The position numbers and the translations under genes are program-made. Of a DNA stretch of 5,991 bases, positions 1-5,663 are shown in pieces. Within the stretch, counting starts at the first letter, position 1; each line of letters begins with the position of its first letter. This stretch comes from Bacillaceae bacterium (GTDB lineage Bacteria; Bacillota; Bacilli; Bacillales; Amphibacillaceae): the NCBI GenBank assembly GCA_030152985.1, contig JASLIE010000281.1:1-5991 (forward strand), written 5' to 3'. Below the pieces are notes generated by a model. That model saw nothing but the letters and a program-made list of their open reading frames with translations, was not told the DNA's origin and did not search any database.

Positions 1-2101
1 AAGTTATATTAAACAAAGACAAGCACTTGAAAATAAAAAAGTTGAAGCAGAAGACTTAAAAGTCAACTTTGAAAAAAAGGTAAGTACTCACGCTCAGTTA
101 AAATCAGAAAAAGAAAAACTTTTAAAGCTTGATTTAGAAATAGAGAGGGATAAAAAACTTTTAGAAGAGTTAAAAAGATATAAAAAATTCCTTGATGATA
201 TTCTGAATTTAGATGGGATGATTAAACACCATCAGTCTGAATTTGAAACCGTAAAGTGTCAACTAGGTAATTTAACAGATGGAAAGAGTGTAGCAGAAAA
301 TGAACTTGAAAATATAAATGAGAAGCTAGAAGAGTTGACTGAAGCAAGGCATCATTTACCTCAAAAAGAAAATGAAAGAGAGAGGCTACTTTCAGCATAT
401 AGAGATATTGAAAGATATCTTAAGTTAGAAGACAAGCTCAAGAGAAAGAAAATAGAGCTGAGGGAAGTAGAGGCTAAACTGATTCAATTTCAACAAGCCT
501 ATCATTTAGAGGAAGCTAAGTGGTACAAAGAACAAGCTGCACTTCTAGCGATTAAACTTGAAGAAGGAGAACCCTGCTTAGTCTGTGGAAGTACTGAACA
601 TCCAAAGAAAGCTAAGCAAAGCAATGATGTTTTAACACGTGAAGAAATTAATCAATTAAAAGAAGAATCAGAAAGTTATAACCGAAAGCAACAAGAACTA
701 GAATTAAGAATCGAACAAATTTCACGCGAAATCAGTGAGTTAGAAAAACAGGATGAAGCTGATTACCTTCTCCGACCAAAAGAAAGTTTAAGTGAAATTA
801 AGTTACAAGGGCTTAAGTTAAAAGAAGTGATTCAGTCACTTAAAACAAAGGGTGAGGAAATTACAAAGTTAAAAGAACAACGTGACCGTTTAAGAAATAA
901 ATTAACGATCGACCGAGCTTCAGAAGAAGATATGCGTAAAGAATCAGAAGAAAAAGCACAAGCATATCATCGTCTTCTAACAGAGCGTGACGTGTTGATA
1001 AAACAAATCCCGAAAGATTATCAAAACTTAGAAAAACTTTTATCTGATTTAAAAGAACTGTCAGAAAAAGTAAGCAACTATCAAAAGAAAAAAGAACGAG
1101 TCAGTCAAGAATTCGATCAAGTTGATAAAGAAGTGACACGGATTAAAACTCAAAAAGAAGAAATAAAGAAGAGAATTGAGCAATTAATTCAAGATGTTGA
1201 CTTTGAAAAAAATAACTTTGAGTCGAAATTAAAAGAGGCTGAATTTCATTCTCAAACAGACTATTTAGCTGCTAAAAAAAATCAAACAGAAATAAGAAAA
1301 TTGAAAGTAGAATTAGATGCTTACGATAAGGAAAAAGTCGAAGTAGGAACTCGGTTGAAACATTTGAATGTTCAATTAAGCGGTAAAGAAAAAGTCGATT
1401 TAACGGAACTTGAAAAGCTTGTCGAAGTAGCTCATACTGAGCAAGAAAAACAAGCAGAGCTTACACGAAATATGTCTCAAATAAAAGGAGCAATAGAGCA
1501 GTCGGTTAAGCAAATTAAAGAAATTAATCAAAAAATTGAAGCAGAGGAGACCGAACTTTTAATTTTAGAAGATTTATACAATATGACGCGGGGACAAAAT
1601 GACAGTCGTATTTCTTTTGAGCGTTATTTACAAATTGAGTATTTAGAAGAAATTATTCAATCAGCTAATCTTCGTTTACATGATTTATCAAATGGCCAAT
1701 ATCAATTAGTTCGTAGCGAGCGTAAAGAGTCTTATGGTAGACAAAGTGGTCTAGCCCTTGATATTAATGATTCATATACAGGCCAAACGCGTGATGTTAA
1801 ATCTCTATCAGGTGGTGAAAAGTTCAATACTTCGCTTGCTCTTGCTTTAGGGATGAGTGATGTTATTCAAAGTTTTGAAGGAAATGTTTCGATTGAAATG
1901 ATGTTTATAGATGAAGGCTTTGGTTCTTTAGATCAAGAAGCACTGACTAAAGCAATTGACACACTCATTGCTCTACAAAAAACAGGGCGATTAATTGGCG
2001 TCATCTCACATGTTGAAGAATTAAAAGCAATCTTTCCTGCAGTTTTACATGTAGAGAAAAACCGTGAAGGAAGTAGTCGTAGCTACTTTAAAGTTAATTA
2101 A
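1..2101 (+). CDS. sbcC: Exonuclease SbcC, ATPase subunit of SbcCD (5'-truncated by window edge)
   Basis: SbcC is the SMC/Rad50-like ATPase that works with the nuclease SbcD to cut hairpins and protein-blocked DNA ends. The frame is open from base 2, giving 699 visible residues. The ATG at 218 is internal. Residues 1 to about 190 are charged heptad-like coiled coil. The zinc hook CLVC is at C192/C195 (575-586), followed by GSTEHP. A second coiled coil runs to about residue 530. The C-terminal ATPase lobe carries the ABC signature LSGGEK (1805-1822), Walker B and D-loop MMFIDEGFGSLD (1898-1933, Asp637/Glu638) and the switch His670 in VISHVEEL. Walker A and roughly the first 320 residues lie outside the window, assuming a usual length near 1,000-1,100. 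sbcD normally lies just upstream, but it is not visible here. No frameshift or lost motif is seen. Identification is firm. Confidence 0.96.
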   Translation, partial: SYIKQRQALENKKVEAEDLKVNFEKKVSTHAQLKSEKEKLLKLDLEIERDKKLLEELKRYKKFLDDILNLDGMIKHHQSEFETVKCQLGNLTDGKSVAENELENINEKLEELTEARHHLPQKENERERLLSAYRDIERYLKLEDKLKRKKIELREVEAKLIQFQQAYHLEEAKWYKEQAALLAIKLEEGEPCLVCGSTEHPKKAKQSNDVLTREEINQLKEESESYNRKQQELELRIEQISREISELEKQDEADYLLRPKESLSEIKLQGLKLKEVIQSLKTKGEEITKLKEQRDRLRNKLTIDRASEEDMRKESEEKAQAYHRLLTERDVLIKQIPKDYQNLEKLLSDLKELSEKVSNYQKKKERVSQEFDQVDKEVTRIKTQKEEIKKRIEQLIQDVDFEKNNFESKLKEAEFHSQTDYLAAKKNQTEIRKLKVELDAYDKEKVEVGTRLKHLNVQLSGKEKVDLTELEKLVEVAHTEQEKQAELTRNMSQIKGAIEQSVKQIKEINQKIEAEETELLILEDLYNMTRGQNDSRISFERYLQIEYLEEIIQSANLRLHDLSNGQYQLVRSERKESYGRQSGLALDINDSYTGQTRDVKSLSGGEKFNTSLALALGMSDVIQSFEGNVSIEMMFIDEGFGSLDQEALTKAIDTLIALQKTGRLIGVISHVEELKAIFPAVLHVEKNREGSSRSYFKVN

Positions 2102-2135
2102 AAACAAAACTAAGTCATCTGACTTAGTTTTGTTT
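2102..2135. terminator. Bidirectional terminator between sbcC and the dehydrogenase gene
   Basis: A perfect inverted repeat has arms 2102-2116 and 2121-2135 around a four-base loop, ATCT (the loop edges could also pair). The arms begin with A-rich and end with T-rich sequence, so the hairpin is followed by a U tract on either strand. It starts one base after the sbcC stop. Its right arm includes the stop and last codons of the convergent dehydrogenase gene, so one hairpin probably ends both transcripts. Confidence 0.85.
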
Positions 2136-3104
2136 CTTCCAAACACTTTGATTGATTAATTGTTCAGGTTTGAGTCCATTCAGTGCATCTAAGACGTTTT
2201 GTGTAGCCATTTTTGACATTTTTAATTCGGTTTCAAGTGTTGCTGATCCAATGTGGGGTAAGGTGACAACATTTTTAAACTGTAAAAGCGGATTATCATG
2301 TGGCGTTGGCTCTTGTTCGTAAACATCGACACCAGCGGCTTTAATTTCTTTATTTTCAATCGCTTTAATCAGGTCCTTTTCAATGACTGTAGGTCCCCTT
2401 GAAGCATTAATAAAAATAGCTGTTTCTTTCATGAGTTTAAATTCTTTATAACTAATCATTCCACGTGTTTCTTCTGTCAGTGGTGTGATTAGAACAACAT
2501 AGTCCGATTCTTGAAGTAGCTGCTCTAACTTGCGGTATTCGGCATCAAATAGCTCTTCAACATCTTCTTTTTTCGTTCGAGAGTGATAAAGAACCTTCAT
2601 ATCAAAGCCGAGATGAGCTCGCTTAGCAATTGTTTTACCGATGCGTCCCATACCAATAATTCCAAGGGTTTTATGATGGACATCTAAACCGTAATAGTGA
2701 GTAGGGAGTAAGCTAGTCCATTTTTTATTTTTTACATAGTGATCGAGCTCAGGGATACGTCGTGCCGTAGCTAAAATCAGTCCCATTACCATATCTGCGA
2801 CTGTATCATTTAAGACATGAGGTGTATGTGTAGCCATGATGTTACGGCGTGTAAGCTCATCAATATCAAAGTGATTATAACCAACAGAAATAGAGCTAAC
2901 AACCTTAATATTAGGAACTAAATCTAAAAAGTCTGCATTCACTTGGTTTGTTAAGCCAAGTGCAGCATCAACAGTTTTTAAGTCTTGTAAAAAATGAGAA
3001 TCATTTAATTGATTTAGTGATTCAAATTTTAAAATATGATAATCTTTCTTTAATTCCTTTATAATCGTCTCTTCAAGTCTTTCTGTGACAAGTATTGTTT
3101 GCAT
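2124..3104 (-). CDS. D-isomer-specific 2-hydroxyacid dehydrogenase (glyoxylate/hydroxypyruvate reductase-like)
   Basis: This 326-residue cytoplasmic NAD(P)-dependent oxidoreductase is a full-length family member and should interconvert 2-keto acids and D-2-hydroxy acids. The N-terminal substrate domain contains SVGYNHFD (residues 73-80). The Rossmann domain has the dinucleotide loop G151-M-G153-R-I-G156. The catalytic triad is Arg236 (NASRG), Glu265 (VYEQEP) and His284 (LPHIGSAT), with the 29- and 19-residue spacing typical of the GRHPR/GhrB group. The second Rossmann strand ends in YHSRTKK with no acidic residue, which suggests NADPH preference (inference). Exact substrate is uncertain: glyoxylate, hydroxypyruvate and 2-ketogluconate are all plausible. 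The start is set by AAAGGAGA (3112-3119, minus strand), seven bases upstream. The gene is convergent with sbcC and divergent from yisL, with its own promoter, and is probably monocistronic. Confidence 0.93.
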   Translation of the reverse strand: MQTILVTERLEETIIKELKKDYHILKFESLNQLNDSHFLQDLKTVDAALGLTNQVNADFLDLVPNIKVVSSISVGYNHFDIDELTRRNIMATHTPHVLNDTVADMVMGLILATARRIPELDHYVKNKKWTSLLPTHYYGLDVHHKTLGIIGMGRIGKTIAKRAHLGFDMKVLYHSRTKKEDVEELFDAEYRKLEQLLQESDYVVLITPLTEETRGMISYKEFKLMKETAIFINASRGPTVIEKDLIKAIENKEIKAAGVDVYEQEPTPHDNPLLQFKNVVTLPHIGSATLETELKMSKMATQNVLDALNGLKPEQLINQSVWKKQN

Positions 3105-3172
3105 AATCTAATCTCCTTTAATTTGTCTCAAGTTCTAAGTAGATATAACAAAGTAAAATGAACTCTATCTAA

Positions 3173-3202
3173 ATTATAACGAAAAAATAAAAAAAAAAAC
3201 AA
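3173..3202 (-). promoter_or_regulatory. Putative SigA-type promoter of the dehydrogenase gene
   Basis: On the minus strand there is a consensus -10 TATAAT (3173-3178) and a weak -35 TTGTTT (3197-3202) with an 18-base T-rich spacer. Predicted transcription starts near 3166, leaving a leader of about 60 bases before the ATG at 3104. The -10 is strong and the -35 is a three-of-six match. No clear operator or riboswitch was recognised in the leader. Confidence 0.55.
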
Positions 3203-3248
3203 TGATTTCAACAAAATTGCAAACATTATCAGATTAGAATGATATTAA

Positions 3249-3277
3249 ATGAATAAAAAAATAGCTCGTGTTATAAT
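3249..3277 (+). promoter_or_regulatory. Putative extended -10 promoter of yisL
   Basis: TGTTATAAT (3269-3277) is a perfect extended -10 element (TGnTATAAT). The best -35 at 17-base spacing is ATGAAT (3249-3254), only three of six, which is common where an extended -10 is present. The start point would be near 3284, giving a leader of about 28 bases that includes the yisL ribosome binding site. It lies about 95 bases from the divergent -10 of the dehydrogenase gene. Confidence 0.6.
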
Positions 3278-3299
3278 GGATTTAGAAAGAAGATATTTT

Positions 3300-3306
3300 A
3301 AGGAGG
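3300..3306 (+). promoter_or_regulatory. Ribosome binding site fixing the yisL start
   Basis: AAGGAGG stands six bases before the ATG at 3313. It decides the start and reading frame here: an overlapping frame opening at 3249 has no such site and begins upstream of the predicted transcript start. Confidence 0.85.
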
Positions 3307-3312
3307 AGAATT

Positions 3313-3669
3313 ATGATACATTTACATATTACTGCATGGGTTATTGCGCTAATATTATTATTTGTTTCTGTTTCAAAATACAAGAGTGGAAGCGGTGGAA
3401 AGGTTCCACATATGATTTTACGCTTGTTTTACTTGATTATTATTTTTTCAGGCGTCATGTTGTTTATGACTTATGCGAACCATACAATGGAGCTTGGTAT
3501 AAAAGCAATTGCTGGAGTATGGGTGATTGTAGCAATGGAGCTCATTGCAGTAGGTACAAGTAAAGGTAAGGCAACTAAAGGTGCTTGGATTCAGTTTGTT
3601 ATTGCATTTGCTATAGCACTTATCTTAGGCTTTGGTCGTTTACCAATGGGTGTTCATTTATTCGGTTAA
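3313..3669 (+). CDS. yisL: YisL/UPF0344 (DUF1516) family four-helix membrane protein
   Basis: This 118-residue integral membrane protein has the same length and overall sequence pattern as B. subtilis YisL: an opening HLHITAWV, then HMILRLFY (residues 33-40), and a closing LP-G-HLF. Four hydrophobic segments are visible, at about residues 4-21, 35-54, 63-82 and 92-109. They are joined by short loops, including the basic loop SKGKATKG (83-90). No catalytic or metal-binding motif is recognised and the family has no established function. The gene has an extended -10 promoter, a near-perfect ribosome binding site and a hairpin terminator 22 bases after its stop, so it looks like a single-gene unit. 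The following GH13-like gene has the same orientation and could receive read-through. Family assignment is firm. Confidence 0.92.
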   Translation: MIHLHITAWVIALILLFVSVSKYKSGSGGKVPHMILRLFYLIIIFSGVMLFMTYANHTMELGIKAIAGVWVIVAMELIAVGTSKGKATKGAWIQFVIAFAIALILGFGRLPMGVHLFG

Positions 3670-3691
3670 GCTAAATAATAAGGCTAAGCTG

Positions 3692-3730
3692 AGGCTATCC
3701 TAATTAATATCTAGGATAGCCTTTCTCTTT
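3692..3730 (+). terminator. Rho-independent terminator after yisL
   Basis: An 11-bp perfect stem (3692-3702 with 3712-3722, core GGCTATCC/GGATAGCC) encloses a nine-base AT-rich loop and is followed by TTCTCTTT. The U tract is interrupted by two C residues, so termination may be incomplete. This matters because it sits 26 bases before the next start codon. Confidence 0.85.
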
Positions 3731-3755
3731 ATTAAAATAAAAGTGAGGTTAAGCA

Positions 3756-5273
3756 ATGAAAGAAAAATTAATCGTATTACTCATAGCGTTCGTTTTTTTC
3801 TTAGGGTTTGAACCCGTCCTAGCCGAGGAAGAGAAAGCGACACGCACAGTACAAGATGAGATTATTTATAATGTCTTTGTTGATCGGTTCAATAATGGTG
3901 ATGCGAAGCGGCATGAGCAAGTAGATATTCATGATGAGCTAGCTTACCATGGTGGCGATATTCGCGGTGTTAATATGAGACTTGATGTTTTAGAGAGTTT
4001 AGGTTTTACAACCGTCATGCTCTCGCCAATCATGGAAAATGCTAAAAAAGGCTACCATGGTTATTGGATTGAGGATTTTTTTGAAGTCGAAGAACAATTT
4101 GGCGATAAGAAAGAATTAGAAAAGCTGATTGAAAAAGCACACGAACGTGACATGAAAGTCGTTTTAGAGCTCGTAACAAACTATGTAGCCCCTTCATTTT
4201 TAGAAAAAGAATCAAAAGCAGATAAGTCATGGTTTAAAGAGTCTAAGATTAAACCAATAGCAGGAAACGTCTGGATGGAGGATGTTTTAACCTTTGACCA
4301 ATCAAATGAAGCCGTACAAGATTACTTAATAGAAGTTGCAACTTATTGGATGGATAATTTTGATATAGATGGCTATAAACTTCATGCGGCAGATGAGGCA
4401 GATCAAGCCTTTATCAGAAAACTAACAGAGACAATTAAAGAAAAAGACGAAAACTTTTATATTTTAGCAGGTAGTTTACAAGGTGAAGGTGATTTAAAGC
4501 CACTTATTGAAAACCAAGCAATCGATGCTGTGGATGATGTTGCTTTATTTGAGCAGTATAATGAAGTACTCACACATCCAGACAAATCGGTTAAACCAAT
4601 TTATGAGACTTGGGCAGAAGAAAAAGGAGATAAGCGTGCGCTTTATGTTGATAATATTAATACAGCCCGCTTTTCAAATAACTTTGCAGATAATAAGCGT
4701 AATTCTATTACAACTTGGGGTTTAACGCTTGCATCACTTTATACGACACCGGGAGTTCCTGTAATCTATCAAGGTTCAGAAACGCCAATGTATGGACCGG
4801 GTTATCCTGAAAATAGATATATGGTTGATTTTACAAGTTCAGATCAAGATTTAGAAAAAGTATTTGAAAAAATCGCAACGATTAGAGAAAACTTCCCTGC
4901 CCTTGTTCATGGCGATTATGAATTTGTTGCTGAAGAAGAGGGGTTATCACTTTATAAGCGCTCATTAAAGGATGAGACCTTATATATTGCGATTAATAAT
5001 GACACAGAATCACGTGTGGTCACAATGGATGAATTGTCTGATGACTATCAATTAAATGGTTTAATTCAGGATCATATCGTTAGAAAAGATGAAGAATCGG
5101 GACTCTTTGAAATTGGTTTACCAAGAGAAACAGCTGAAATTTTTGTTGTAGAAGATAATACAGGATTTAACTGGTTCTTTATTGGTTTTGTTGCTTCTGT
5201 CTTTATTGTTTTTATTTACTTTATTGTGCGACTTGAAAGACAGCAGAAAAAAAGATTGAAAGAAAATCAATAA
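3756..5273 (+). CDS. Membrane-anchored GH13 alpha-amylase-like protein lacking the catalytic residues (putative pseudoenzyme)
   Basis: The 505-residue product has a signal peptide (residues 1-23, likely cut at VLA|E) and an extracellular GH13 barrel. A C-terminal membrane helix (about 473-491) is followed by the basic tail RQQKKR, so the body should sit outside the cell, tethered by its C-terminus. Fold motifs are kept: IYNVFVDRFNNGD (37-49), YHGGDIRGV (64-72), YHGYWIEDFF (100-109), TPGVPVIYQGSE (331-342) and PENR (351-354). A beta-domain follows from about 385 to 465. The catalytic motifs are not kept: region I reads LELVTNY (Asp to Glu138, His to Tyr143), region II DGYKLHAAD (nucleophile Asp to His210), region III FYILAGS (acid Glu to Gly239 or Ser240), and region IV VDNINTARF (His to Ile301, Asp to Asn302). 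Hydrolysis is therefore unlikely. A carbohydrate-binding, sensing or partner role is inference. The start is supported by GTGAGGT (3743-3749), six bases upstream. No convincing promoter of its own was found. Confidence 0.88.
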   Translation: MKEKLIVLLIAFVFFLGFEPVLAEEEKATRTVQDEIIYNVFVDRFNNGDAKRHEQVDIHDELAYHGGDIRGVNMRLDVLESLGFTTVMLSPIMENAKKGYHGYWIEDFFEVEEQFGDKKELEKLIEKAHERDMKVVLELVTNYVAPSFLEKESKADKSWFKESKIKPIAGNVWMEDVLTFDQSNEAVQDYLIEVATYWMDNFDIDGYKLHAADEADQAFIRKLTETIKEKDENFYILAGSLQGEGDLKPLIENQAIDAVDDVALFEQYNEVLTHPDKSVKPIYETWAEEKGDKRALYVDNINTARFSNNFADNKRNSITTWGLTLASLYTTPGVPVIYQGSETPMYGPGYPENRYMVDFTSSDQDLEKVFEKIATIRENFPALVHGDYEFVAEEEGLSLYKRSLKDETLYIAINNDTESRVVTMDELSDDYQLNGLIQDHIVRKDEESGLFEIGLPRETAEIFVVEDNTGFNWFFIGFVASVFIVFIYFIVRLERQQKKRLKENQ

Positions 5274-5340
5274 TTACTAAAAAAACCGAGATGACTTAGC
5301 TAAGCTAAATCATCTCGGTTTTTCTTTCTTTTAGTAATTA
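5271..5340. repeat. 70-base near-palindrome spanning both stop codons of the convergent pair
   Basis: TAATTACTAA at 5271-5280 is the exact reverse complement of 5331-5340, and these outer arms flank the terminator hairpin symmetrically. The left arm contains the stop of the GH13-like gene and the right arm the stop of the nfu-like gene, so each coding strand shows the same TAATTACTAA around its end. A T/C stretch (5324-5330) with no matching left-side spacer breaks perfect symmetry. This could be chance at low GC or a duplicated or inverted 3' end. Confidence 0.7.
5279..5330. terminator. Bidirectional terminator between the GH13-like and nfu-like genes
   Basis: A 14-bp perfect stem pairs 5281-5294 with 5310-5323 (core ACCGAGATGA/TCATCTCGGT). 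After one mismatch, an inner five-bp stem pairs 5296-5300 with 5304-5308 around a three-base loop. A seven-base A run lies on the left and TTTTTCTTTCTTTT on the right, so U tracts follow the hairpin in both directions. It should end both convergent transcripts. Confidence 0.9.
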
Positions 5341-5594
5341 TGTTTATTAAATACTTCAATCACTTGATCAGTCAAATTATCCCAATCTGCATCGAATGTT
5401 TTATTGACAGTAATAAAGTTTTGATACCCGAAAACATTGTCTACTCCCTCTAATTTCATGAGATCGTTCATAATTTCATGTTCACTTGTATCACCAGGCA
5501 TGACTGAGATACTGTCATCACCTTCAAAAATCATTTTATCGGTTGTAAATTTAATTGCATTTGGATTTGGCGTTACTTCTGCTCTAACGCTCAT
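5331..5594 (-). CDS. Stand-alone NifU/Nfu N-terminal-domain protein
   Basis: This small 87-residue cytoplasmic protein matches the Nfu N-terminal domain (Nfu_N, PF08712 type). The family signature TPNPNAIKF is at residues 8-16, and the C-terminal part VFGYQNFITVNKTFDADW (54-71) fits the domain's VF...FVTV-K...W pattern. In larger proteins this domain precedes the iron-sulfur scaffold domain with its CxxC motif, or HEAT-like repeats. Here neither follows, and the protein has no cysteine, so it cannot itself ligate a cluster through thiolates. A helper role in iron-sulfur assembly is possible but not shown. The start is set by TAGGAGGG (5601-5608, minus strand), six bases upstream. It has a promoter in the gap after the HAD gene and shares a terminator with the GH13-like gene. 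Domain call is good, function open. Confidence 0.85.
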   Translation of the reverse strand: MSVRAEVTPNPNAIKFTTDKMIFEGDDSISVMPGDTSEHEIMNDLMKLEGVDNVFGYQNFITVNKTFDADWDNLTDQVIEVFNKHNY

Positions 5595-5623
5595 AGCTAT
5601 CCCTCCTAAATCATATTAACTTA

Positions 5624-5652
5624 ATCATAGCAGATTCACTTATATATCTAAA
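5624..5652 (-). promoter_or_regulatory. Putative extended -10 promoter of the nfu-like gene
   Basis: On the minus strand TGCTATGAT (5624-5632) is an extended -10 with a five-of-six hexamer. A four-of-six -35, TTTAGA (5647-5652), sits at the ideal 17-base spacing. Transcription would start near 5617, giving a leader of about 22 bases that contains the ribosome binding site. No hairpin terminator is visible between the HAD stop and this promoter, so read-through from the HAD gene is also possible. Confidence 0.6.
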
Positions 5653-5663
5653 GTAAAGTATTG

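Noticed and set aside
218..220. ATG as a possible start of sbcC.
   Set aside because: The same frame is open to the left edge with coiled-coil coding sequence, there is no ribosome binding site, and the N-terminal ATPase half must lie upstream.
3249..3563. A 104-codon frame overlapping most of yisL in another phase.
   Set aside because: It starts upstream of the predicted yisL transcript start, has no ribosome binding site, and encodes a Cys/Trp/Tyr-rich sequence with no family pattern. The YisL frame has a strong ribosome binding site and clear family identity.
3681..3700. Tandem-looking AGGCTA repeats just before the yisL terminator.
   Set aside because: Only six bases are shared and the second copy belongs to the terminator stem; no repeat array is supported.
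4042..4230. Short minus-strand frame inside the GH13-like gene.
   Set aside because: No ribosome binding site or recognisable family; it lies antisense to well-conserved barrel motifs.
4507..4725. Short plus-strand frame inside the GH13-like gene.
   Set aside because: Out of phase with conserved GH13 region IV, no initiation signal and no family pattern.
3756..5273. The GH13-like gene as a decaying pseudogene.
   Set aside because: No frameshift or premature stop in 505 codons, with intact signal peptide, scaffold motifs, membrane anchor and ribosome binding site. Losing only the catalytic positions fits a maintained non-enzyme better than decay, though very recent inactivation cannot be excluded.
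5437..5619. Plus-strand frame antisense to the nfu-like gene.
   Set aside because: Mirrors a real gene that has its own ribosome binding site and promoter; no initiation signal was found for the antisense frame.
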